Part shown: in pieces, positions 17,793 to 26,089 of the stretch
How positions within the stretch are numbered: the stretch's first letter is position 1
Layout of the letters: each line of letters starts with the position of its first letter
Assembly (NCBI GenBank): GCA_022821725.1
Contig: JAJEDB010000147.1
Span: forward strand, 28,209 to 92,208
Direction of reading: 5' to 3'
Length of the DNA: 64,000 nt
From: Candidatus Poribacteria bacterium
GTDB taxonomy: Bacteria; Poribacteria; WGA-4E; WGA-3G
The notes under the pieces: generated by a model
Database searches by the model: none
The model's input: only the letters and a program-made list of their open reading frames with translations
What the model was told of the DNA's origin: nothing
Translations under genes and position numbers: made by a program

Positions 17793-17842
17793 ACCCAAGC
17801 AAAGACCCCTATCAAAAACCCTGCGTATTGTTGCAGGCTATG
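17793..17842. repeat. Intergenic dispersed repeat, copy 1
   Basis: CTGCGTATTGTTGCAGGCTA at 17821-17840 is identical to 28461-28480. CCCAAGCAAAGACCCC at 17794-17809 matches the complement of 28524-28539 with one mismatch. The two gaps therefore share two blocks in different relative orientation. Confidence 0.6.
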
Positions 17843-17865
17843 CGCTTTGGCACTCTTGTAATGGA

Positions 17866-20349
17866 TTACGGCTCGTCACTGAATACTGGTTCTTTTGCCG
17901 GGCGGACGACCCACGCTGCGAAGGCAGCCTCAAACGACGCTGACGTGTCTCCGAGATATAGGTGCTGGATACTTTCGATCGGAACGCTTATTGCTCCGTA
18001 GATCGATGAACGTCCCAACAACGTATCATCTTTGATCTCAAGCGGTTCAAACATTAGAATTGAACCATCGGTTAATCTCATAGCGACTTCAGCATAGTTG
18101 TCAGTTGTCGGTAAGATGTCTTCGTTTAACAAATCCCTCTTTAACTGATAACCCTTAACCGAAGACCGATAGCCATTTTCCTGATTGCTGACGGCTTCTT
18201 TGCTGACATCGACTACCCGTGCCACACGGTCTATAGGAACGGAAAACTGGCGTAGTTTGGAATCAAACCGAATCGTTTCCCCATTGAAGCCCAGCAATTT
18301 GCCCCGTTTCATATCCCCGTTCTCTGCCACTAAGATATGACTTGGGGGTGTGTCACGGTTGAAACGTGGAACAGTTAACGCACGCTCCAATTTCTCGTCT
18401 AACTTGCGGTTTTTAGAGATCCCACTATCAAAGATCACTTCTGCAAAATTCGGGTCCCGGGGTAAATTTATTTTATTGCCATCTATCATGAGTATGATTT
18501 CACCCTCTTTCACATCTATCTTGCCACCCTCTGCCAGAAATCCGTCCAAGTTACCATCTCCTTTGACTTCAATTCTATGGATTACACGATTGTTGAATCG
18601 GTCTCCTCCTTTCTCTAAAACAGTATATGGACGTTTATTGTTTGCTGAATGTGCCCAATCAATATAGCGGGCGTGCGTTCTGCCAGAGAACTCAAGTGCT
18701 TTCACGTCCGCTGAATCTATAAGATGCGCGCTAATAAAAGGAGACTGGAAACCGACAGTCTTTTCATCGTATGTCAAGATTTGACACGGAATGATCTCTC
18801 CACTCTTCAGATGCAATATATGGCGGAATTGTGAGGTGTCAAAGGGATACACCTTCGAGGCACGTCTATTGTTGCGTTCTATGTGCGCCCTCCGACTGTT
18901 CGCCAACCGGACTGCCTTTGACGCACCGACGGGTTTCCAGCGAATGAACGATCCATCTTCTATATCGAAGAAAACGCGACCCCGGAGATTCCCTAATGGA
19001 TGAAACAATCTATCCTCGTCTTCAATCTGACCGTTATTCTTGGGAGCCTTTGATTCCATACGAAGCAGTGAAGCCCCCGCGAACATACATTCTATGGGTT
19101 CATTCGCGAACGCTGTCTGTAACAACACGCTGTCTGCGTTCACTTGCGCAATCTTGCCGCGCAAAACCGCGCCATCCGGATATGTCAAGGCAACAGGGTG
19201 TTCCCTTTCGACTAAGGCAGCACTGGGTTGAACGACACGATCAATTTGCTGGATATCGATGTCATGCCGATCTCCGTCGCCATCAAGGACATAACTGCTT
19301 TCTTTCTCGACAAACAACTTCCCATAAATGACGTGCCCATTCATCATGTGGACCCGCGGTTTGGAAGCGTCGAATTGCTGTTGTGTGGAACCAACAGGTT
19401 GTCGGTAGACCCTTAACCGTCGTACCGTCAGATTCTGACCTCGATTGTAGATATAGACACCGGATTCCGCAACTGTCGGTTTTTCGACCTCACCCAATTT
19501 CAGAAGCAGATTGCCAGCAAAATCGAATACCTCCAGCACACGGGTGTCTCCATTGTAAGCAAGACGTAAACGGAAGTTTCGTCGGTTGGGTTGGATCGTC
19601 AATACCGGCTCGAACAGTGTGCCTTGAACGACAACGAGTTCGTTAACCCAAGTTTCCAATCGCAATGCCTCGTATAAATTTTTGCCGAGTGCGAAAACAA
19701 AACCTGGGGGACGGGTTGCAGATGCTAACTCCAAATCAATCTCAAAATGTTGGGGCCAGTCAAGCGGGTGAAACATTTTTCCCTTGACTTTGTCCGTCCG
19801 TGGATGCCCCCCGCGATCCGCATACCAATCTGGAAGCGTATTCCCACCGAAGAGCAATATTGGCTTGTTCGCATCCTCTTTGGATAATTCCCAATTCGTC
19901 ATTTGGGAACCATCAAAAATAAGATTAGGATGCACCCGGCGTTCAAGGGTATAGATCGCCTCACGATTTACTCGAAACTGACCGTGTCGCTTACTGAAAA
20001 ATAGAAAAGTGTCCGCATCCGAATCAACGATATCGGCGATCCAGATATCTCCCGATACGGTACCGACGCGAAAAGCCTCTGTTGCTGGAACGGACTGTTT
20101 TGGAAAAGCAACCGATTCCAATACACCAATATCGACAATCAGATCGTCCGAAAAGTAGGGCGATGACCAGTGAATAGCACCAGACGCGCTTTTCAGTAGG
20201 TTACCGGGAAGAGCATCACCATTTTTCCAACGCAATGTTTGGGATCGGGACTCGGAGTTCTCTCCTACCTGAGCCTGTAGTATCGGAGACCCTAATACCG
20301 TCAATATTGTGGTAACCACAACAAGGAGTCTCTTTGGATTCCATTGCAT
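17866..20349 (-). CDS. Large secreted protein with repeated small beta domains and a central jelly-roll-like segment
   Basis: An 827-residue exported protein with a signal peptide of about residues 1-26. By eye there are about eight repeats of ~45 residues, each with a D/NG(D)-x-x-x-x-G/P turn, a hydrophobic strand and a closing I-x-x-(I/V) strand. They lie at about residues 37-83, 94-137, 333-375, 387-431, 448-490, 512-554, 671-715 and 756-799 (for example RWKNGDALPGNLL, HMMNGHVIYGKLF, TYPDGAVLRGKI, VAENGDMKRGKLLGF). Residues ~140-320 resemble a LamG/3-keto-disaccharide-hydrolase-like jelly roll (FEIDLELASATRPPGFVFAL). No catalytic motif is seen. Likely a cell-surface binding or scaffold protein tied to the MoxR/VWA block. 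The start has AAGGAGAAGG upstream. Confidence 0.72.
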   Translation of the reverse strand: MQWNPKRLLVVVTTILTVLGSPILQAQVGENSESRSQTLRWKNGDALPGNLLKSASGAIHWSSPYFSDDLIVDIGVLESVAFPKQSVPATEAFRVGTVSGDIWIADIVDSDADTFLFFSKRHGQFRVNREAIYTLERRVHPNLIFDGSQMTNWELSKEDANKPILLFGGNTLPDWYADRGGHPRTDKVKGKMFHPLDWPQHFEIDLELASATRPPGFVFALGKNLYEALRLETWVNELVVVQGTLFEPVLTIQPNRRNFRLRLAYNGDTRVLEVFDFAGNLLLKLGEVEKPTVAESGVYIYNRGQNLTVRRLRVYRQPVGSTQQQFDASKPRVHMMNGHVIYGKLFVEKESSYVLDGDGDRHDIDIQQIDRVVQPSAALVEREHPVALTYPDGAVLRGKIAQVNADSVLLQTAFANEPIECMFAGASLLRMESKAPKNNGQIEDEDRLFHPLGNLRGRVFFDIEDGSFIRWKPVGASKAVRLANSRRAHIERNNRRASKVYPFDTSQFRHILHLKSGEIIPCQILTYDEKTVGFQSPFISAHLIDSADVKALEFSGRTHARYIDWAHSANNKRPYTVLEKGGDRFNNRVIHRIEVKGDGNLDGFLAEGGKIDVKEGEIILMIDGNKINLPRDPNFAEVIFDSGISKNRKLDEKLERALTVPRFNRDTPPSHILVAENGDMKRGKLLGFNGETIRFDSKLRQFSVPIDRVARVVDVSKEAVSNQENGYRSSVKGYQLKRDLLNEDILPTTDNYAEVAMRLTDGSILMFEPLEIKDDTLLGRSSIYGAISVPIESIQHLYLGDTSASFEAAFAAWVVRPAKEPVFSDEP

Positions 20350-20504
20350 CGTCCTTCTCCTTCTTTAATTATCAGTACGTCTGCTCCGCAGGCTTTCAGT
20401 TAAAGCGGTGTTTGTGGCAGTTGCGTTATCCTTATCGCCAGAAAGTCTTAACTGAAAACTGAAAGGTTTTTTGTAGAAAAGCCGTACTAACGGTTGACAA
20501 CTAC

Positions 20505-21662
20505 TCACCTTTCATATATGGGTAAGAGACGATAGTTCAACGCCAAGGCGAGGATAGCCATACCCGTGCCGTAGGCGCTGCCATGGGAACTCGAGAAACT
20601 GCCATCTTCTGCCTGCGTGCTCTGGAGCCAGTCGATCGTTCTTTGGTTCCAAGCCTTCCACGCCTCAAAGTCGCTTTGAAACAGTGCCTGCGCCATATAG
20701 TAAAGATTATAGAACAGGTGTCCACTGCCGCGCTGGTCAATTCGCCGTTTGATGAACTCGGAAGCGGCTTTGTATTCAGGGGTGTCTTTTCTTTTCGCAA
20801 TCGCATAAATCAGAACCCCAATTGCCGTCCGGGTGAGTCCGCTACCATGGCTGCTTGCCATCTGATACGTTACACTCCCATCTTGCATCGTGTGTGTCTG
20901 AAAAAAACTCACCGCCTTATCAACGGCTTCGTTAGGAATCTCAATGCCAGCGTTCCGGGCACCGAGTATGCCCATCAACACGGTTCCCGCCACGGTTGTA
21001 TCAGCATCTTGGGATTCCGGAGAGTAACGCCAGGCACCCCACGGATTCTTCCGTTGCGCGGTCAACGAGGAACGCACCGCCAGTTCTAATGCCTCACTAA
21101 GCGTGCGCCGCCGTTGGGAGGGAACGTCGCTCCCTTCCCAGAGCAATCGCTCACTGACCGCACCATACGCTTCGGAGAGTGCCAACAGGGCGAAACCGTG
21201 CTGGTACATGGATCCGTGTCCGCCCCAACTGCCACCGATGTACCCTGTCCTCGCATCCTGATTGCTAATGATATTCTGCAAGGCTTTACGGATGTTCGTC
21301 GCATAAGGACCGAAGTCAGGATCTTCACCGCTTGCCATCAATGCCATGACACAAATTCCTGTTATGCCGGGGCCGCTTCCCGCACCCGACCAACCGCCAT
21401 CCTCCATTTGCGAGTTAACGAGATAGCGTAAACCGCGATCATTGATGATACGAACCGCCGCGGGGACACCTGTTCCATAACGGAGGGCAACCTCCTGTGC
21501 ATTCGCCGACGCAATTGAAAGTGTGACCAGCATCACAAGAAAAAAATAAAAAAGTTTGCAAGTGTATCGAAAGTGAGTAGGAGAGAATCGCGATTCCCAA
21601 CGAAAGTTGTTAGCAACTTTACGGACTTTAGCACACTTTACAAATTTTGAAACTTTCATCAT
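20505..21662 (-). CDS. Secreted alpha/alpha-toroid protein (prenyltransferase/squalene cyclase-like)
   Basis: A 385-residue protein with an atypically long N-terminus, then a hydrophobic signal (LFYFFLVMLVTLSIASANA) ending near residue 56. The rest is built of toroid repeats of the terpenoid-cyclase/prenyltransferase fold: LVNSQMEDGGWSGAGSGPG, ISNQDARTGYIGGSWG, FFQTHTMQDGSVTYQM and LQSTQAEDGSFSSSHG. The enzyme residues of squalene cyclases (DXDD) are not seen, so it is probably a non-enzymatic toroid, as found next to MoxR/VWA/DUF4175 genes in Planctomycetes. The start ATG-ATG has GGAGGAG upstream, supporting the long form even though a perfect hairpin lies inside the first codons. Confidence 0.8.
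   Translation of the reverse strand: MMKVSKFVKCAKVRKVANNFRWESRFSPTHFRYTCKLFYFFLVMLVTLSIASANAQEVALRYGTGVPAAVRIINDRGLRYLVNSQMEDGGWSGAGSGPGITGICVMALMASGEDPDFGPYATNIRKALQNIISNQDARTGYIGGSWGGHGSMYQHGFALLALSEAYGAVSERLLWEGSDVPSQRRRTLSEALELAVRSSLTAQRKNPWGAWRYSPESQDADTTVAGTVLMGILGARNAGIEIPNEAVDKAVSFFQTHTMQDGSVTYQMASSHGSGLTRTAIGVLIYAIAKRKDTPEYKAASEFIKRRIDQRGSGHLFYNLYYMAQALFQSDFEAWKAWNQRTIDWLQSTQAEDGSFSSSHGSAYGTGMAILALALNYRLLPIYER
21603..21620. repeat. Perfect 18-bp inverted repeat inside the first codons of the toroid gene
   Basis: AAAGTTGTTAGCAACTTT pairs as a seven-bp stem with a four-base loop, about 45 bases inside the gene. It could limit translation or mark a repeat insertion that extended the N-terminus. 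Confidence 0.55.
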
Positions 21663-21681
21663 CGCTATCTCCTCCGCTCAC

Positions 21682-22629
21682 CTAATTTTCTCGGATTGTA
21701 GCCAACCCTGTCTGCCATTCCTCGCCTTTCTTGCCTGCGTAGATCATTGCGTAGGTGTCTCCAACTTCAAATATCTGACCCGTCAACACGCCATCACAAT
21801 CAAAGGCATTTGGATCGTCCGACGGTGTGAATACCGGGTTATAAGGGTTCGGCTCGAAGGTCCGGAAATCGCGGGTCCGCACGTGTCCGATCCGCCAGAC
21901 TTCGCCATCGTATCCACCATAGAGAATATGGAAGTACCGCGAATCCTTGAACAATTCGGTTTCACGAACGGCTCGACTATCCCACGCCTGTCCACTCCCT
22001 GTAAAAACGGGATTGTTAGGATTTTTTCTGACCGACGCTGGATCGTTCGTCGGTGCGGTCGCATGACACATCGTCAATCCCTCCCCGAAGGACCGGGTCG
22101 CCTTCCCCGTATAAACGATGTGGATCGTGTTGTCTTCTATCGCAACCGAAGGGTGGGTTGAGCCGTGCCGCTCGTGATCGGTATCCGCAGGAATGACTGG
22201 CATATTTCGGACGCGTCGCCACTCGCCAAGGTCGCCATCGCTCACAAGGAGTCCCGTCTGTTCCGGTGTCGTTTGTCCTTTGCCTCGATAATACATGTAG
22301 AACTTGCCATCAGCAGGATTTAGGAACGGGAAAGGGTACTCAACGGCTGCATCATCGAACCCCTCTGTTGAAGGCTCCAGAATAGGATTCCGCGCATCCT
22401 GTGTGATGTTGGTGAGATCATTCACCGGAGCCGTCGCGTGCATTATCAACCATCGGACCCCAAGGTCGCGCTTACACCAGATGTAATGGACGGTTTCATC
22501 AACGATAATAGCGTGGGTCGCCGCTGCCCAAAGCGGTGGCGGCAGAGCAATGATCGGATTGCCCGTCCCAATTCGCTTGAAACTGGCGAATACTTCAAAT
22601 GGAATAGGATCTTTTCGTGGATTTGTCAT
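21682..22629 (-). CDS. Five-bladed beta-propeller glycoside-hydrolase-like protein (GH43/GH32 type)
   Basis: A 315-residue protein without a signal peptide. Repeated blades carry the sequence style of clan GH-F/GH-J propellers: YPFLNPADGKFYMYYRGKG, HPSVAIEDNTIHIVYTGKA, AWDSRAVRETELFKD and DCDGVLTGQIFEVGDTYAMI. It may be a glycosidase or a mannosylglucose-phosphorylase-like propeller; catalytic acids are not certain. The start codon overlaps the stop of the DUF4175 gene (ATGA), so it is translationally coupled to it. That makes a cytoplasmic or misannotated-export role in the MoxR/VWA operon likely. AAGGGAG lies upstream within the preceding gene. Confidence 0.75.
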   Translation of the reverse strand: MTNPRKDPIPFEVFASFKRIGTGNPIIALPPPLWAAATHAIIVDETVHYIWCKRDLGVRWLIMHATAPVNDLTNITQDARNPILEPSTEGFDDAAVEYPFPFLNPADGKFYMYYRGKGQTTPEQTGLLVSDGDLGEWRRVRNMPVIPADTDHERHGSTHPSVAIEDNTIHIVYTGKATRSFGEGLTMCHATAPTNDPASVRKNPNNPVFTGSGQAWDSRAVRETELFKDSRYFHILYGGYDGEVWRIGHVRTRDFRTFEPNPYNPVFTPSDDPNAFDCDGVLTGQIFEVGDTYAMIYAGKKGEEWQTGLATIREN

Positions 22630-25600
22630 TGTTGGGTTCTCCCTTCTAAAGCATCGAAATAAGCGTCCAAACCTTGACGGAATTCTTCCGGTAACACGCG
22701 CCCCGTTTTCCCGGTTGCCTGTCTCGGTGAACGATTTTCAATAGAGGCTTTGCCACTGTCATCACCAACCCCCAGGAGCATCAAAGCTGACGCCGTGGCT
22801 GGGGGTGCGTTTCTTATCATGGGGGCATTTGGCATACGCCCGGTTTCGAGTAGGATTTCAATTGTCTCCGTTATTGCGGCAATCGCTCTGGGACCGGTGT
22901 CCGGTTCCGCGAGGATATCTTCGACCTCCTCCATAACTTCCGCAGCACGTCCTACTTTCGCGAGTTGCCCTTGGATGAAGCGTTCTTGTGCGTTGGGTAG
23001 GAGGCTAATTTGTGCCTCTACCTCGCGGGTATCCTCGGTGAGTGTGATTTGCGTCTCATACAGTGCGATGCTGCGATCGCGGTATTCATCAGCAGTAAGT
23101 GCCGCCTTCGCCTGCTCAAGTTCGCGTGTCTCTTCCCGCAATTGGATCTCGCGATTGATAATGCGCATCACCTCCACGACGATTTCTGGGGGTAGGTTCG
23201 GCAGCTCAACCAGTCCCATCTCCGGTGGAGGATTCCCATCAGGTAGCGGATCTACCAGCTGCTCTGCCCACCGATCTAACGTATCTGCCCAGAATTCCGC
23301 CTCAATCGTTGCGTCCCCGATAAAATTGTCCTGAATCGCTTCCGCCATGTCCAGCATCTGGTCGGATACAATAACGTCCTGCATCTCCGACAGCACACGC
23401 GAGAAACCTCCGGACGGTCGTCGATCAGCATAAGCAGCCATGTCCTGTAAGAGTGTAGAGGCTACCTTAGACTCAGAGATCTCTTTTCCTGCCAAACGCT
23501 CTCGGTCGGATGCATCTTCCACCGCATCACTCACATCTTGCCCGAAACCGTCCAGATTGTTCAGGTCCACTGCGATGTCGATCTGCCGTCGCGATGCCGC
23601 TTTTAAACGTTTCACGAATGTGCTATTTTCAAAACCCGTGAGCAATTTGTTCATTTTTTCTGCCAACGCAGCAAAGGCATCCAGCAATTCTTGCTGTTCC
23701 TTGACGGCTTCCAAGACGAGTTCCGCTGTCTGAGGTGCAGGGGGTTCTTCCTCTTCATCGTTTTTTCTACCGCTCCCTTTGAGGGTTGTCATGGGGATTC
23801 CCAAACCACCGACGATCTGCGGTGCCTGTCCTGCCTCTTCTTCCTCATTGAAACCGGATTCAACATCAACGACACGCGGTGTTGGGTTGGCGGGTACATA
23901 ACCCGGCTTACCTTCTGGCTGTTTGCTTCGGTTCACGATAACACCCGCGCCAGGGGTATTCGGATCTTCTGGGATATCGTCTAACCCTTCAGGAGGTGTC
24001 TTGCGCTCGGGTCCATATTTCTCCACGTTCTCCAAATTATTAGGTTCACCCTTGGAAGAGGATGGAGGTCTCTCCGCTGTCAGAGACGAGCTTTCTTGCT
24101 GATTGCTGTTCGCTGTTTGTTGATTACGAATGGGTTGACGACTACTCTGACCTGGTGCCTCAGCAGCGCGTGCAAGTAGATCAGCGACAGAAGGCATTCT
24201 CTGTCCAGCGATCTCCTCTAACTTTTTGAGTATTTCTGCCCATGACTCCAGCTGATTCGGATCGAATTCCTCGTTTTTTGTGGCTTCTTGCACCAACTCA
24301 GTGCCAAGTTGGATGAGACGCTCAAGCCTCGCCGCATTGGCACGCTCCGCAGCGGCTTGATTTTGAAGTTTCCTGCGCTGCGCTGGATCGTCAAGTGCTT
24401 CGGGCGGTAGGTCACGCAGTTCGCGATTGGTTTCGTGCAACTGCAATTCTTTGTCGTGGACCTCCTGTGCTGCACCCATCCAGAGTTCCATCTGCCCGAC
24501 CAACCACTTGAAATGTTCCGCTGGGGTCAACACATGTATGACGAGGTCGGGTGAACGGACGCGCTCGCGACCGGGAAGATAATCCTCTGCAAAAGCACGT
24601 AGACGTAGGCTCTGTGGACGCACATTTTCCCGCAAGGCAGAAAATGTAGCCGGAACAGTCATAACATCTGTGGTTGGTGTGCCGGATGCTACCGTTTTCT
24701 CACCACTCGTAGGTTCGGGATTGTGAATCGGATTGCCAATGCCTTCCCATTCCAACCCTACCCGTTTCACACCGAAGTCATCCCCCGCCTGAACCTCAAA
24801 GGTGAGGACTTCACTCGAAAGCACAACACGATTGTTATTGAGTTTATTGAAACTAACCCTCGGAGATTCATCTTCTCGCGCCTCTAACTGTATCACTTGC
24901 GGTTCACGTGCAGCGAGACCAAAGCGATCCCGCCACGCCAACTGGAGTAAGGTATCGGGGTTAAAAACCCCTCCTACGACACTGATGGGCTCGGTTGTCA
25001 CACGCTCACCATCCACACGTTGTGGGCGCCCGTTTAAAGTCGCTTCGGCGAGTGCCCGTGTTGCTGTGGCTTCTAAGATTGCGGTACTCCCTTTCAACAA
25101 ACTGAGGGTCCCACCGCGGACATCCTCCACGAGTGGCTCGCTGCGTTGCAAATAGTCTGGCAGTTCTACCTTAGCAGTAAGCTGCGTCAGTGCAGGACGC
25201 AATTTGGGTTCGATGGGGATGGTGCGTCGGGCATCGCCGACTCGAAGTTTGAGGTGTCCATCCCTTGTTTGAGGTGGTAGTTGAAATTGGTAAATTGCCT
25301 CGTCTCGCGTCGCAACCACTGGGGTTTGGTTGGCGTAACGGGCTTCTCCTGACTCGGGTTTCCACGGAGAATCTTCTTTTAAGCGTGCTTCCACATCAAA
25401 GGGTTCGGCGTAAGGGACAACACGCAATCCTGATTCACCCTCCAATTGGGCAAAGGTATAACGCGGCACATCACGCCACGGGGTCAGCCAGCGGGCAAAG
25501 GTGTTCCAACTCGTTGCGGGTATTGCTACGGTTCCGATCACTACCAATGCTAATGGCAGGGCTGCTGCATAAGCCCAATGCCGGTGCCGCGGCTTGGGAA

Positions 25601-26063
25601 CCGCATCCGCCAAATTATGTCTTGCGACCTCGGCATCAACCTGACGCATGGCTGCCTCAACCAGCGTAGGACTCGACAATTGATCCTCTCTGTTCTGTGC
25701 TAACTCTACGATGCCCAGCACATGATCCCCAAAACGTGGGAACTTTTGCTGCAACAACCGAGCGACACCCTCTAATTGTCGATGCTTCCAAACCCAGTTG
25801 TAGTATTTCATGGGTAAGAGAAAGACCATTCCGACCATACCAACCCCTAAGATGAGCACCCGTAGAAGTGTAGGTGTATCAAAGACTCGGTCTAAGCAGA
25901 AAACGATGATATAAGAGACGAGGATACCAAAGATTGCTGCCAACACCCCTTCAGCAAGTTTGATCGTCCATACCCGTTTTTGGTACCGTTCCAGTGCCGC
26001 TTTCATACGCGGCGGTATTTTAATTTTTCCTTGCGGTTCGGTCAGATGCGTCTGGATTCTCAT
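22626..26063 (-). CDS. DUF4175 family membrane-anchored protein
   Basis: A 1145-residue protein. Two N-terminal membrane helices near residues 30-55 and 62-80 (AEGVLAAIFGILVSYIIVFCL, LRVLILGVGMVGMVFLL) match DUF4175. A third hydrophobic segment lies near residue 165. A large periplasmic region with Ig-like strands follows, then coiled-coil helical stretches and a low-complexity linker rich in Q, N, S and P (about residues 660-740). The ATG at 26063 is chosen over a longer frame because GGAGG lies eight bases upstream and the gene then clears its upstream neighbour by 26 bp. Codons just inside the start carry the same 17 bases as the CCGCAAGG leader repeat (encoding LTEPQGKIK). The family accompanies MoxR/VWA systems. 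Role unknown. Confidence 0.82.
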   Translation of the reverse strand: MRIQTHLTEPQGKIKIPPRMKAALERYQKRVWTIKLAEGVLAAIFGILVSYIIVFCLDRVFDTPTLLRVLILGVGMVGMVFLLPMKYYNWVWKHRQLEGVARLLQQKFPRFGDHVLGIVELAQNREDQLSSPTLVEAAMRQVDAEVARHNLADAVPKPRHRHWAYAAALPLALVVIGTVAIPATSWNTFARWLTPWRDVPRYTFAQLEGESGLRVVPYAEPFDVEARLKEDSPWKPESGEARYANQTPVVATRDEAIYQFQLPPQTRDGHLKLRVGDARRTIPIEPKLRPALTQLTAKVELPDYLQRSEPLVEDVRGGTLSLLKGSTAILEATATRALAEATLNGRPQRVDGERVTTEPISVVGGVFNPDTLLQLAWRDRFGLAAREPQVIQLEAREDESPRVSFNKLNNNRVVLSSEVLTFEVQAGDDFGVKRVGLEWEGIGNPIHNPEPTSGEKTVASGTPTTDVMTVPATFSALRENVRPQSLRLRAFAEDYLPGRERVRSPDLVIHVLTPAEHFKWLVGQMELWMGAAQEVHDKELQLHETNRELRDLPPEALDDPAQRRKLQNQAAAERANAARLERLIQLGTELVQEATKNEEFDPNQLESWAEILKKLEEIAGQRMPSVADLLARAAEAPGQSSRQPIRNQQTANSNQQESSSLTAERPPSSSKGEPNNLENVEKYGPERKTPPEGLDDIPEDPNTPGAGVIVNRSKQPEGKPGYVPANPTPRVVDVESGFNEEEEAGQAPQIVGGLGIPMTTLKGSGRKNDEEEEPPAPQTAELVLEAVKEQQELLDAFAALAEKMNKLLTGFENSTFVKRLKAASRRQIDIAVDLNNLDGFGQDVSDAVEDASDRERLAGKEISESKVASTLLQDMAAYADRRPSGGFSRVLSEMQDVIVSDQMLDMAEAIQDNFIGDATIEAEFWADTLDRWAEQLVDPLPDGNPPPEMGLVELPNLPPEIVVEVMRIINREIQLREETRELEQAKAALTADEYRDRSIALYETQITLTEDTREVEAQISLLPNAQERFIQGQLAKVGRAAEVMEEVEDILAEPDTGPRAIAAITETIEILLETGRMPNAPMIRNAPPATASALMLLGVGDDSGKASIENRSPRQATGKTGRVLPEEFRQGLDAYFDALEGRTQQ
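26021..26045 (-). repeat. CCGCAAGG repeat inside the DUF4175 coding start
   Basis: CTGACCGAACCGCAAGG (minus strand, 26045-26029) is identical to plus-strand 28587-28603. Here it is translated as LTEPQG near the N-terminus instead of being a leader, suggesting the repeat was captured into coding sequence. Confidence 0.6.
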
Positions 26064-26089
26064 GTTTTCCTCCGTGGATCCGCTCTCCA

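Noticed and set aside
20505..21662. Call as squalene-hopene cyclase
   Set aside because: No DXDD motif and too short; only the toroid repeat is shared.
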